Below, in pieces: positions 22,661 to 34,473 of a stretch of DNA of 64,000 nt (the stretch's first letter is position 1; the number at the start of each line of letters is the position of its first letter). Made by a program: the position numbers and the translations under genes. The DNA comes from Triatoma infestans (lineage: Eukaryota > Arthropoda > Insecta > Hemiptera > Reduviidae): positions 37,659 through 101,658 of the forward strand of contig JAAEAF010014816.1 of assembly GCA_011037195.1 (NCBI GenBank), read 5' to 3'. The notes beneath the pieces were generated by a model, which was not told the origin of the DNA, ran no database searches, and saw nothing but the letters and a program-made list of their open reading frames with translations.

Positions 22661-24113
22661 AACCATCTGAAAATAATCAACAGTGTTTACAACATTGTCC
22701 TCAGAACATAGCTAAAGATGCATTTCGTTCTAGACCCCACTACTAGTTTATATGTAGATTCTGATAAAGTAGTTGTTATTGATCTTCTTTCTTATATATT
22801 GGACCTCCATCACAAACTTTTTTTTTTTTTTTAAATACACTGGTGATTCCTTGTCTGCTCTATTAACACAATTCTGTTAGGAAGCTATTAAGTCCATAAT
22901 AAAACTTACAAAGTATTTTCTTAGCCCTTTACACCTACCTTTCCACCTTTTGTAAACTTAAGAACTGCATAAAATATTTCTAAATGTATAAAATGACTTG
23001 TAGAATACTATAATAGGCAAATGGGACTACAAATTCATCAGGTATTTCTGTGCATTTAGTAACAAAAATACCAAATATGAAATTCAATACCAGCTTCATA
23101 TTCATTCCTCTTCATCGTACCACTAAACCCACCCTAGAGAGATGTTACATCCTTTCTCCTGATCATTTCTACTTCCCCTTTTTTTATTTACTCTTATTTC
23201 ATTTAGCAACTCTACATTTAAAACAGATCAAAATTATAAAACAAATACATTAAATACAAATATATTATATAAATACAAATATATTATTATTATTATTATT
23301 TCTAATTAATTCAGTTAATAGACTGATAGACATTAGCGGATATTTTAATTGAATAAACAAAGAGAATAAAAGTTAAAGAAGTAGAATAAAAAGTTAAAGT
23401 AAAATAATTGAGATAACATTGTAATATTGCATGAATAAGCAGTTTTGGACAGTCACAACAGTAACAGAAAACTTTAATATAACTATGTCCTAAAAAAAAT
23501 AAATAAAAAACTAGGACGAAATAAGCTCAGATCTTCTTCTTCTTATTGTCTACAGTTTATACTTGGCATGTGAATCTCTTCAGTTAGTGCTGAGAAGAAA
23601 ATAAAATTCTAGCACAGCCAATCGAAGAAAGCAGACCGTTACGTTCTGTTGTAATAGTAGCTCTTCGTTTTAATGTAATAAGTTAACTGACTTATAATCT
23701 GAACTTGTTATAATAAATAAAGGGATCTTAGTTACAACTTAAATTCCACTGAATGTAAAAAACATAATCTCTAAATCTTAGAAGTATACAGTTACAAGAA
23801 AAAAAGCATTATAAATCACCAACTCATTAGTAAAATAAATGAATGTTAAAATAAGTAAACGATGGAAAAGCGCTATCTCTTCAGTCTAGAAGGAGAGAGA
23901 AATCGCTTTTTGGACCAGCAGAGCTTACTTTATTTAAGATTAATTTAAATTAAAACTTAAAAAAAAATAAAAAATCATTTATTAGAGAAAATTTACATTA
24001 TAATTTTTAATTTTTTTAAAGCATCATTTTTGTCCCGCTATTTTTTGAATATAAAATTAATAAATTACAATAAATAAAAAAAAAAATTAAATTTTTTGTT
24101 TTCAATTGTTTTT
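22661..24113. other. Anonymous AT-rich sequence
   Basis: Contains T- and TTA-rich tracts (about 23283-23300). No gene or element ends recognised. Confidence 0.4.
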
Positions 24114-24929
24114 TCATAGATTACGAGTGTCCAATATTTTGAGTTAGTCTGGGTCACACTTTGCCCAAGAAGAATAACTGGCTTGGGCTACACTTAAAAT
24201 ACAATGTCAACTGACGAGCAAAAATATATTTTTTCTGATATCCAGTGCTATATTATTCAATCCATTTTAGGTATGAAAGCCGTTTAAGATAGAGATTCTG
24301 TTAGATCAAAATATCTATATGCGATCACTGTAGTAGAAAATTTACTTATCTAACTAATAAATTTCATTAATATTTTAAACATTTTACTATAAAAGTGGAC
24401 AGCATAAAACTAGTTGAATAGCCTCATTTTGTATTTGAGAAACTAATATAACAATATATGGTTCGATGAAAGTTGTTGCTAGTGAGTAACAATGAGAAAG
24501 TTGGTGCTCTACACAGATCTTTTGGTTCTAATTTTACTCTTCATTTACTTCATCCTTGAAAATAGTTGCTCACAAATGTAGTTGTTGTTCCATAAAGCGA
24601 AGACATGAATAAAGCAGGATTATGAGACGAAGGATATTAACCTTTGATTTCGGGGAAGATAAAGTCCAGTCTTTAAATTGAATTTCAGGTTGAAATATTT
24701 TATTTGAAAATTGGCAAATAACATCCAGACAACATTAAAATGAAAAGCGTATTTCCTATTGTTGAAAACATAAATAAAATCAACTTCGAGTCAAAATAAG
24801 TTTCCTCACTCCTTTGAGACAAGAGACACCTCAATCTGAAAATTCATATAAAAGCATTAGTAAAGTCTTTATTTCATATTAATTTAAAATTGTTTGTTGG
24901 GCCGCGGGTCGGACACCTCTGACATAGAG
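24114..24929. mobile_element. Decayed hAT-type transposon
   Basis: The left end reads GAGTGTCCAATATTTTGAG with TCTGGGTCACACTTTG shortly after. The right end reads GGGCCGCGGGTCGGACACCTCTG. Both are typical of the hAT families whose ends read like G-TGTCCAA and GGGCCGCGGGT-GGACA. The inverted ends are imperfect (TACGAGTGTCC against CAGAGGTGTCC). Flanks TCATAGAT (24114-24121) and ACATAGAG (24922-24929) match at 6 of 8 positions, as expected for an old 8-bp duplication. The 800-bp interior shows no readable transposase. Confidence 0.65.
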
Positions 24930-26559
24930 CATTTTTTTTCGAGTTAATGCATTTTGTTTGATAGATAGCCTTTGTATTATTTCATTATTCTCACTGAACA
25001 AGATTTTAGAAAACCTACTCACATTAAACGACCCCTTTAAATCTATGCTTAATAATTGAGACCAAATCAGTCAATACGTAATTAAAATCAGGTGTTCGTT
25101 ATGGAGATACTGTAATAGTATCGAGCAATTTATAATAGAATCTTCAATATTTCAAATGAGATGTTAACTTTGACACTTATATTACCTTAAAATAACTTCA
25201 TTTAGTTTACATCAACAACTTCAATGATTCCATCATAAACTTTGAATCTATTAAGGTAAACTTTAGCCCATTTTACCATTTATTTACTTTTATCTTCAAG
25301 GAAAGATAACAAGTTTAAACTTGTTCTTATTTCCAATTACAAAGCTAAAGACCGTTAAATTAGGTCTTTTAAAATAAATTACTGGACTGTTTGGCTAAAC
25401 TTTTAATTTCTTTGTGAAATACAAGTTATTTTCTTTAGCCCTTTTATTGATGAGTCTTCAACTAAAAGCAATACATTTTCTTATCTCTAACATTTTCGGA
25501 TCTTATTTGACTGTTTAAAAAAACTTCCAGTGAATGATAATTTATAAAAATGAAGTATTAATAGCTCTAAACTTAATTGTACTTGATATTTACAAATTAT
25601 TGACAACTTCCTCAAATTTTTTTTGGTGATGTTTATATAAAGTCAAAAGTTCATATTTTCTATAAAGTAATAATGTGTAATGTGTAGACCTTTGGGAAGA
25701 AATATAAATTATTTTAGAATTAAGAGAAATATATTAGTTAATATCTAGGTAATATTGGTTGTTTACTTAGTGTAAGTCCAAGACTGGGTTTTTACGAAGG
25801 TTGGGAGAAACAATAGGAACAGTTAGAAGGGTAAAATACCTGTACTACAAGAAAAGGGAATTTCCCTTTCTTTCTCCCTTAAATGGAGGAGGGATCATAT
25901 ATATGGAGAACCTCAATTAGGAGAGGATCAGAGTTGTTGCGGTTGTTGTGGTGAAGAAAATCATGCTCAGTAGAAATTTATAAAAGAGTGTCGTGGTGTT
26001 TGTTATACGAGAGTTAAGGCCCAATCTTCAGCTAAAAAAACCCTTAAATATTGTAAGTTGTACAAATTAATATAGTCACTGCTTAAGTATTATTTTATTA
26101 TTAGTTAAGGAATAAGATTTTATTTGTAGTCTAAATTGTTTAATTATATGTATTTCTTTTTTATGGTTATTCTCTAATTATTTTTATCCTTTAATCAATC
26201 CAGATAAATACAGACCTCACGAGATCCCTTTAGAGAAGAGTTAAATTAAGAATTATAATTATTTACTATTTTGAATTTTTTTTTTTTATACCCCCCAATT
26301 ATACATAACATTACAAATGAGTTTCGGCAAATATATGTTATGTTGTTAAAGTACCCACATTTTGATAGATTTTATAACTTTTTTAAGGCGTAATATATTT
26401 GTGAAATGTGAATGTAAAGTTTCAAGTAGCGTGTTGATAATTTGTTGGTCGGCCTTCAAGAGGAAGTTGATGGAGGGGTAATTAAATGTTTCAGAAGCAT
26501 AATATAATAATATACGATATATATATATACATAAAGCGACAAGATTGGGTTAAAGAGAT
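24930..26559. other. Anonymous sequence
   Basis: AT-rich except for a purine-rich part near 25780-26030 with TTTATAAAAGAG (25977 onwards) that could be a promoter or LTR relic. No borders found. Confidence 0.35.
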
Positions 26560-27440
26560 AAAATGGTGTACGCGCTGGGAGGAGAGGGCGTGGGTATGTG
26601 GCGACACCATCACCCACCCTTCGGGAAGCAATCAGCCACTGGCTCTCCAGGTTGGGGATGCCCTCAGCCCGACCAATCCTATTCTGTTTCTTTCCCCTTG
26701 CATGGTTCCTGGAAGTATCCTAGGTTACAGAACCCCTGTACTTGAGGCAATGGACAGGAATCAGTAGATAGCAAGATCCATCGGGCGTGCGATCAGTCAC
26801 GCTCGTTAGAGTATGAATTACGGAACTACGGGCGCAAGCTTTTTTCCAAGCCAATTGCTTGCCAATTGAGGTTGGATTCGAGGTGGCCATATTTTAACCA
26901 ATAACCGAGGTCAGAGTTGAGCGGGAGAAGACCCGCGATATAAAGTAAACCCCGGTGCCAGCCCTTGCTGGAAGCGCATTTGCTTGGGGTGCGCGGTTTA
27001 CCAGAGCCTGCTAGGGGATGCCTTCCCTAGCTTCTAGGAGTGGGGTATGACCACATTGTGGGATCACTTTACGCGCTGGTTGAGCGTATCTCAACCTGTC
27101 CTTAAACGGGTCAAGCGGGAGAGTGCTTGGATTCGGCACTTCTGCCATGGCGAGGTATTGCACTAACAGTCTCTCCATGGTGGTGACACCCTTGTCTTGT
27201 AAAACGACCCTGTTGCAAGCAACGATAAACCCCAAGAAGATAGGTACGGTCCTTAAACTTTCCCAAGTATCGGAAGAGGAAAGGGGTAACGCAGGAAGAA
27301 TGTGCTTGGAGGAGAGAACCAGATTATTGTAGCGAATAAGGACACCTGATAGTTAAGGAGTTCGAACATTTGGGCAGCTTTATATTCCCGCTGGATCTGC
27401 GGAAGTCGATGGCGCTATAAGGATTTGGTATCATTATTAA
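26560..27440. other. GC-richer block of unknown origin
   Basis: Base composition changes sharply from AT-rich flanks to near 50% G+C for almost 900 bp. Short overlapping frames on both strands (for example 26486-26767 plus and 27011-27235 minus) have no recognisable domain. Paired sequences such as GGGGATGCCTTCCCTAGC suggest RNA-like secondary structure or a retroelement untranslated region. I do not recognise it. Confidence 0.4.
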
Positions 27441-28349
27441 GAGTATTCTCACGATGAAATTGGACTACTTACTCAGCTCCAAAATAAGAAGTTCCTGCGG
27501 TAGTAATGGATGGATAGGAATATCCATGCTCGAATAAAGTGTTAAATGAGGGACTAAAATGTAGAATAAAGGTGGAAAGAGCGACAATCCTGTGGTGTGA
27601 CCATACTTGAAGAATTATTAACTCATTAACTTTCCAAATTATTCGTGGAAAGACTTAGAGGATTAGAAACATGATTGACGCTGAATATATCCTACATTGA
27701 CTGGATAAAGGAAGAATAATGGACGAATCGTCTTAGAAGGAGCTAGGGTATATAAGGAATCGCCTTTGAAAGGTTGAATGTTAATCCTTACCTTGTCATA
27801 ATTGAAGAGAAAATAAGCATTAAATTCAAATTTTTCACTATTAGTAATTGCTTAACTGATTGCAAATTTAAAGCGGAACAGCGATAACATAATTATTATT
27901 ATGATAATAGCAGTAAAACTATGTCACCATAAAAAAAATGTCCAGCAAGATATAGATTAAAGATAATTTGGTTTTTTTAAATCGCATGATTTATATCCAT
28001 TGAAATTGCGTTTACATGTCACACCATATATAAATCATGATTATATCACACGCATATTTAATATTACAACATGCAAAATTATCATAATTCTATTTTATTT
28101 AAATTTAGCATTAGAGATCTTTTTTTAAAAACTATGTAGGTATATATATTTTTATATTTAAAACTTACTGAATTCTTCGTTGAATATCAAGCAATAGTTA
28201 GTTTATGAAAAAAAAGAAAAGAATCCGAATTAGATAAAGATATCGAATAATATTTATAAACTATTAATATTAACTTTGCGTTTTTGAAAATAATTTATTC
28301 AATCTACTACGTAATTTACATTACTTTTTTATTTTTTTTGCCATCTTTT
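27441..28349. other. Anonymous AT-rich sequence
   Basis: Nothing recognised. Confidence 0.4.
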
Positions 28350-29280
28350 GGGTAATTGTTCAATTCACTTTTGTGAAAAACCCCGTGGTTTGGCTGCAAA
28401 GAATTCTTAAATACATTTTTTCCATATCTTAAATTGAACTAATTTTTGTCAATTTAGATAATTTTGGGAAGATCGAAATAGATAATAATCGGAAAGTGTA
28501 ATAACAGGTGAATCTGGAGGTTGTGTAGGAATTTCCCATCGAAATTGATTCAGCTTTCGAACAAGTGTGTTTAATGAATGCTACTTGAAGGAGCCGTTAT
28601 CTTCATGAAGTACTATTCCTTTTCTATATAGTCCAACGCGGGTCTTTTATTTTGGAGAGCTTCTATCAAATGTTCTTATTGAGCACAATTAAATTTAAGA
28701 AGTTAATAATAAATGACACCTTGAAAATCCCACCAATAAAATTGCCTAATCTATTTTTGGTGGATATTCGGTTTCGTAATTGTATTAGATGATTTACCTC
28801 TGGAAGACCACTGTCTTTTTCTGACTATATTATTATAATATTACACTTCTGTGTAAAAAGTAAAATTGTGCACTGCAGGCACTGGAATTAGATCGAGTAA
28901 TTTTTTCTGGCTCATTCATGGAGTACCAAAAAATTGGGTTAAGAAACAAAATTTATTTGGTGCAAATAATCAAATACCAACGTTTAGTTGTTACGTCTGC
29001 CAATTCTCGAATGTTTGATGTGTTTTTTTTTTTTCTTATAATTTCTTTCAAAATCTTCATTAACTTTCAAGGCCTGTCAGGATCGAAGCTTGTCAGTAAG
29101 AGAGAAAATCACCTGATCGAAATTTCCTAAACCAATTTTGACATGAGCGAATACTCATTCCATTTTCACTAAATGCTTCTTCACCAATATTTATTGCATA
29201 AGTTACTGCATTTACGCCCTATTTAAATGAGTGTAGAATAATCGAACAAAACCATACTTTTTAATTCTCCATCTTTACTG
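28350..29280 (-). pseudogene. Decayed mariner transposase
   Basis: Read on the minus strand, family landmarks occur in the right order but in shifting frames: the helix-turn-helix phrase SCQNWFRKFRSGDF (about 29105-29150), IRELAD after a gap, GIVLHEDNGS (about 28590-28620; normally GV-LHxDNARPH), then SPVITLSDYYLFRS (about 28470-28515; normally SPDLAPSDY-LF), then EFFAAKPRGF and KRWQ near 28350-28410. This spans nearly the whole 345-residue family length. At least six stops or frameshifts and loss of the Pro-Asp-Leu-Ala phrase show that it is dead. Terminal repeats were not located. It belongs to a different lineage from the mariner at 48.4 kb. Confidence 0.8.
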
Positions 29281-30734
29281 GATGATGGTAAAAATGAAAC
29301 GGAATTTTATTTACATGTTTACGTCATATATATATATATATATATATATTCCATCTTCTTTACAATTCTTAGAATTGTTTACACTGCATATTTTGCACAA
29401 ACAATAACTCCATACATAAATATTATATGAAACGCAAAAGAGTACCTCTTCAACCCCTTAAAATAATTATGATTATTCTACACTAGTATCCATATTTTTA
29501 TTGAATAAAAAAAAAATATGAAAAAATTGTACCTGTTGGCAATGGGAGGAGGACTTGAAATCCAATTGTCGCCCATATTCCAATAGGCTTTTTCAGAGTA
29601 GTGTTGACTTGAATGCAAAATCAACATTGGCAAGAAACAAGGTGGATTGGTGTAGAACAACGAAAAAAGAGGCGGGGCCTAACTTTTCCCTCCAGCTTGC
29701 AATAAATAGCTGTAGATAGTGACCGGAAGCTTAATTTTCACTCCCATTTATGTGATTGGTTGTTGTGTGGCGAGATCCAAGTCTCCCCTACACTACTTTT
29801 TTTGCCTTGTTTGGCTGTTGAAAATCATTAATTATTTTTTCTTCACATCTTTTTCTCCTTTCTCTGAGCAGGATTACCAATTCTGTTCACGCACAGTCTG
29901 TCATCTTTATCTCACTGTAAATTTTAGCTTTTTCATTATAAATTTCTCTGCGTTATTTAATGCTTATTTAGCAATCAAATTAACACTAACCTGAAGAATC
30001 CAATTGTAATATGGGCGAAAAGCCAGTTTACAACAAACCACTAAAGGCAATAATCTCAACACGAAGATCTAAGTATTTTGCATGCTAATAGTCTTTTTAA
30101 AGCCTTGAAAAGAAGCAACTGAAGGTTTTTTTGTTTCACTTATCGCTTGGTTCAGTAAAATATAACACCGCGACTGACTTATTTAAGATTATTTGTTAGC
30201 AATTTCTCAGCGAGAATAACTTGTTAAAAATTTACTAAAGTCGTTATATAACGTTTGAGTTTAACTTTGTGTTTTATGTTACTTAAGTTTTTATCATGGG
30301 ATTGATACTCAGCAAAAATATATCAGATAGTCAAAAAGAAATACCAAAAACCCTGACGAAATGTTTTGTTTTGTTTCTAGTGTTATTGGTTGTTGTATGA
30401 ACAAAGAGACAAATAGAAGGAAGTTAAACAAATAAACTTTATTGTATTCGTAGTAAACATTTTATAAATCCAAGGCAAGACCGGAAATTGAACACAGAAC
30501 TGTTTATTACACAGCATAGCCCATGGATCAAACATCAAAACGAATGTAGAAACAAGAAGCTAGCATAGAGAACCCTATATCATTCAATTCTCATTCTAAT
30601 ACGAAAATTTATAAATGCAATTAATTAGAAAATCTTAAGTTATACCAGAAATAAAATAAAATAAAAAGCAAACTAGTTAAAAAGAGTTTGGGTCAACTTC
30701 GGAAAAAGTTGAGAAATTAGTTATTAAGTAGCAG
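29281..30734. other. Anonymous AT-rich sequence
   Basis: Holds a TA microsatellite (about 29326-29349). Frames at 29478-29660 and 29719-29994 have no recognisable content. Confidence 0.4.
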
Positions 30735-30815
30735 ATGACCTTAAAAAAAACGTATATTTCCGGTAAAACTCAATTTCAAAAATTTGACATGATTTCCTTA
30801 CTCTTGCTGCTCTTT
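30735..30815 (+). repeat. Helentron-like repeat, 3' fragment
   Basis: ACGTATATTTCCGGTAAAAC, CAATTTCAAAAATTTGACAT and CTTACTCTTGCTGCTC follow the order of the terminal module of H1-H4. The hairpin is decayed. Confidence 0.55.
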
Positions 30816-30862
30816 CTAATCCGGCATCTAACCATTTTTAATTCATTTTAATTTCATTTTAG

Positions 30863-31482
30863 GTAATTTTCTACCTTCAAATATTTAGGCGCCTATCTGT
30901 CCCAAAAAGGTACTCTGTACGAAAAGATAAAGGGAAGGGTGGCTACAACAGGAAAAGGTCTTTCACGCTTTGAGACAAGCTTTCTCAGGAAAGCCAGAAG
31001 TCTCTAAAGCGGCAATGATAGCCGTGTATAAGACTGTATTCCTGCCGAATCCAGCATATTCCAGTGATTCCTGGACCCTCACGGAAAGGCATAAAAGCGC
31101 TATCCAAGCTATGGAGATGCGATATTTGGAAAAAATAGAGGGGAAAACAAGAAGGAACAAAGTTAGGAATGTGTATATTAGAAGAAATTTAAAAGTAAAG
31201 ATCGCAGCAAGCGACCAGCTGCGTTGGTTAGGACATGTTATGAGAATGGAGGAGGCGAGGAGAGTATATGAGACCAGAGTGACTGGTTCCAGGAAAAGAG
31301 GAAGGCCTAGGAGAATTTGGGAACAGGATGTCCAACAGAGTTTGCAAGACAGAGGTTGGGATTGGAGAAGAAGGAAAGAGATGGGAAGTTACAGGGACGG
31401 TTAGAGAATGCTCTGCAGGGCCTCGGCACCTCTACAGTGGTTTTAGAGGGACAGACTAAGAAGAAGAAGAAGAACGTAATTT
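30863..31482 (+). pseudogene. 5'-truncated LINE, C-terminal end
   Basis: Starts with FKYLGAYLSQKG (30876) and, after one frameshift near 30990, continues in the 144-residue frame 30970-31404. Landmarks are SDSWTLTERHKSAIQAMEMR, LRWLGHVMRM and SRKRGRPRRIWEQDV. This is the typical C-terminal tail of a widespread group of LINEs (L-RW-GHV-RM then GR-KRGRPR). Which clade, for example RTE-like, is not settled. It ends in an AAG microsatellite (about 31458-31474) in place of a poly(A) tail. A short GTAATTT repeat at 30863-30869 and 31476-31482 may be the target duplication, which would make this a 5'-truncated insertion. Confidence 0.8.
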
Positions 31483-31906
31483 GCTTTTGGGAAAACCCCA
31501 CATAAATGGAGCAAGATCTTCAAAACATTATAAGAAAATACTCACTCATGATAGCAAAAATAAAAATACCAAACTTATTATAAAAAATAAAATAAAAAGA
31601 TAACAAAATAGAATTGTATAAAACATACGATATAATAAATCTGTTTACTAGTGTAAGAATCTGACAAGCGGAAGTTTGGGCTAATAATATAGCAAATATC
31701 TTTAATAGTAAATTTTATAAAATACTCACTTGATACATCTAATTTGAGTAATTATTACTGTAACAGAGAAAGGAAAAATCAGTTATATACATAGTGTTGC
31801 ATTTTAGGAAGTGGATCAACAAATTACAAATATTGAAAATTACTTGAATAAATGGATTCCGTAGTCTTTATTTTGTAAATATTGCCAGTAAACTGACTAG
31901 TGTGGT
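31483..31906. other. AT-rich spacer
   Basis: Nothing recognised. Confidence 0.4.
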
Positions 31907-31988
31907 TATTATATTCTGTGGTAGATGGTTCCGCAGAGCTCGAAAGCATCAGTGACATTTTCCGTGGTAGCCTGCTTCATTTTGTGGT

Positions 31989-32027
31989 CATCGACCGGTT
32001 TCGGGCGTTCGCCCATCTTCAGGATGC
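31989..32027 (-). ncRNA. Hammerhead-like ribozyme, family E (left unit)
   Basis: Core boxes as in the 1329-1367 copy: CTGAAGA, GGGC/GCCC hairpin, GAA, ACCGGT, C, GATG, all intact on the minus strand. Confidence 0.72.
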
Positions 32028-32139
32028 GTCTGTCAGACAGTGTGATAACACAGACTTGCACAGAGCAAATTACAGTGTATACACTGTATAAACTGAATTC
32101 GCTCTGTGCAAGTCTGTGTTATCACACTGTCTGACAAAC

Positions 32140-32178
32140 GCATCCTGAAGATAGGCGAACGCCCGAAACCGATCGATG
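32140..32178 (+). ncRNA. Hammerhead-like ribozyme, family E (right unit, altered)
   Basis: CTGAAGA is intact. Stem II reads TAGGC/GCCC (one pair lost), and the stem III strand is ACCGAT instead of ACCGGT, which breaks its self-complementarity. It is probably weaker than its partner. Confidence 0.6.
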
Positions 32179-32227
32179 ACCACAAAATGAAGCAGGCTAC
32201 CACGGAAAATGTCTCTATTATTTTCTG

Positions 32228-33952
32228 TTTAAAATTTTTTTGAATCTAAATCGGATAGTATGTTATCGCAGTTTATTTTTTGGAAAATATTTATACCAGT
32301 TGTATTTCAAGGAATAAAACTTGGGTAATGTTTGAGTTTGTGGAAAAACACATCTATCGTTTATCTATCGATTCTATCGTTAATCATAAATTATCGTTAT
32401 TTTAATCCAATTTAGTATCAATTTGAGAATTTTTGTAGCTAGAATGAATTATGTTAAGTCATCCTTCTTAATAGCTTTTTACTTTCTCTTACGTATTTTA
32501 TTTTATTACGATATATAATAAAGGTGTAATAGATATAAATTATAAGTCTTTACTGAATTGTTTTTTTAGTTTTATTTTTGCAATTTTCTTAATAATAGCT
32601 ATCTCGATTTTTTTTACATCGCATACTATCTTTAATATATAGAGTTACTATAGATTGTATATTAATCTAAATAAATATGGAAATAAATCCGTGTGTATAC
32701 ATCATAGAATGGCATAATTTAACAGAAAAATAGTATTTTTTGGCATAACAGTTATCCACATTTAACTTGTCCGCTAGGGGTTATGTATTTGTTATGTTTT
32801 CAACTGAATATATCCCTAGGGATAAGATTTTCCTATCAATATATTTGAAAGCTAATGCCTCGCTTCATTCGGTTTTACGGAATGTAGTTTATACATTTCA
32901 TTGACCAGGGAAAAAAAATCGAGATTAGTTTGTTCATAGGGCTCTTTGAAGAAAAGAAAAAAAACCTTTATTCCAAACTTTATATTCTTATTGTTATTAT
33001 TATAACTCAATAACAGCGTCACCTTACTAGCAGCTAATGTACGAGTAGGTACTTACTTCCTTTTACTTTGAAAACAAATATTGTTTTCCGAAATTGAATT
33101 TTACATAAAAACAAATGTTTGGTGAGCCCTTGAGACTTTGTCCTAAGAATCCTTTTTTTTTAAATTAAGATCAAGTCTGGAAATTTTCCTGCACTTCTAC
33201 TTTAGTAGGTTTACTTTAGCAGCATACAAAAGGACAAACTATATGTTTTGATTAAACTGCCTACTAAGTTAATACATTTTTATGAATTCATTCTGACATA
33301 CAGACAAACACCCCATTCTCTAAAAATATAGCCCAGTTTCTTTTCTTTTTTCTCAGAGATCTTCGAAGTCATATTTCCTTTGAGATCTCCATTATAAAAA
33401 TCTAACACAAATAACTTCTTTTAGCATTAAGTGACACAAACAAAAAATAAGCAGGTAAAAGTTTTATCTTACTTTGTCTTAACAAATGTAATTATATTTG
33501 CATAATTAATGAATCCATTGTTCATTCAAATTCATGAATAATAATAAAACACATTGTTTTATTATACTTGCAAGTTTTACTCGAATGCATTTAACCGAAA
33601 GAATAATATTTTAAATTAAGGAAAGACATATTATGCAAAATCACAGACTACAATTTTCTGATACCTGTATCTTCAGATATTCTGTAGTATTATTGAAAAG
33701 TACGTATTTAATTTTGCTATTATTTTTTTAAAAAGAGAGACCCATTTTTTAAGTTTTAAGAGAGACCCATTGAGAGATAGTGAGCCCCATCTTGCGTGGA
33801 ATGCGCCTGTTCATAAATAAGATCCAGATTAAAATTAATTTGATTATTATTAATTATTATGATTATTAAAAAAGAATGTTACAAAACATTATCTTATTAT
33901 TTACAATTTTTAGTTATAAAATTCCCACCAGAAGGTTTAAATAATAAGTAAC
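32228..33952. other. Anonymous AT-rich sequence
   Basis: A lone TACTTTCTCTTAC (32480-32492) matches the terminus of the Helentron-like family without its hairpin. Otherwise nothing recognised. Confidence 0.35.
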
Positions 33953-34237
33953 TTCAAAACTTTTAACACGTTGGTCTAGTGGCTAGCGCACTTGCCTTTT
34001 GTGCGAGAATTCAGGGTTCGATTCCCATGTGTGAGGGAGAAGTCGGTATTGTCCCAGCAACGTGAGAAAAAGAGGGAAGCTACAGTTTGGTAGCGCACCT
34101 AGGTAGCGAAGGCTGGAACTAAAAGACGAGGGAACTTGTGCCGTGCTTACCCACACGCCCCCTAATATAAATTGCCGTTTGGCAAGCCTTGACCCTTCAT
34201 AGGCTATTGCGCCATGATTTTTTTTTTCAAGGCTTTT
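33953..34237 (+). repeat. tRNA-derived SINE, type 2
   Basis: The head (33965-34033) reads as a tRNA: GGTCTAGTGGCTAGCGC (A box), an anticodon arm CTTGC-CTTTTGT-GCGAG (anticodon TTT, lysine-like), GGGTTCGATTCCC (B box) and weak acceptor pairing of ACACGT with ATGTGT. A 190-bp body follows, ending CTATTGCGCCATGA and a T-run. Flanks TTCAAAACTTTT (33953-33964) and TTCAAGGCTTTT (34226-34237) match at 10 of 12 positions and may be the target duplication. Transcription by RNA polymerase III from the internal boxes is expected from the family. The minus-strand frame over 33983-34255 is a by-product. Confidence 0.78.
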
Positions 34238-34473
34238 CAAGCGTGAAAAGCACAATTAAATTTTTTTCATGTCATTCAGAAAATAGCGTGAGAAGTAATT
34301 CTTTAAAACACATCTTCGATACTCCAAAAGTAAATAAACACATTGCATAATCAAATAATATATTTTAATTAAACATGACCGTAGCAATTTTAGACTAGAA
34401 TCAACTTGAAACTTATTAGTTTCACTTGAAGTGATCCCTGTTCCTTACAAAGTATATGAAGAGGATCTGCAAG

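Larger units (their letters stand above)
31907..32227. mobile_element. Ribozyme family E, head-to-head inverted dimer
   Basis: A 12-bp direct repeat with one mismatch (TATTATATTCTG at 31907-31918, TATTATTTTCTG at 32216-32227) brackets 31919-32215. The arms are inverted copies centred near 32083. The left arm extends into GGTTCCGCAGAGCTCGAAAG, matching the outer right end of the dimer at 1289-1574, so the two dimers extend on opposite sides. Confidence 0.88.

Noticed and set aside
25780..26330. Solo LTR around the TTTATAAAAGAG motif
   Set aside because: No TG/CA borders or short target duplication could be found.
33965..34034. A functional tRNA gene
   Set aside because: The head folds partly as a tRNA, but it is followed by a SINE body and flanked by a likely target duplication; acceptor and D arms are imperfect.
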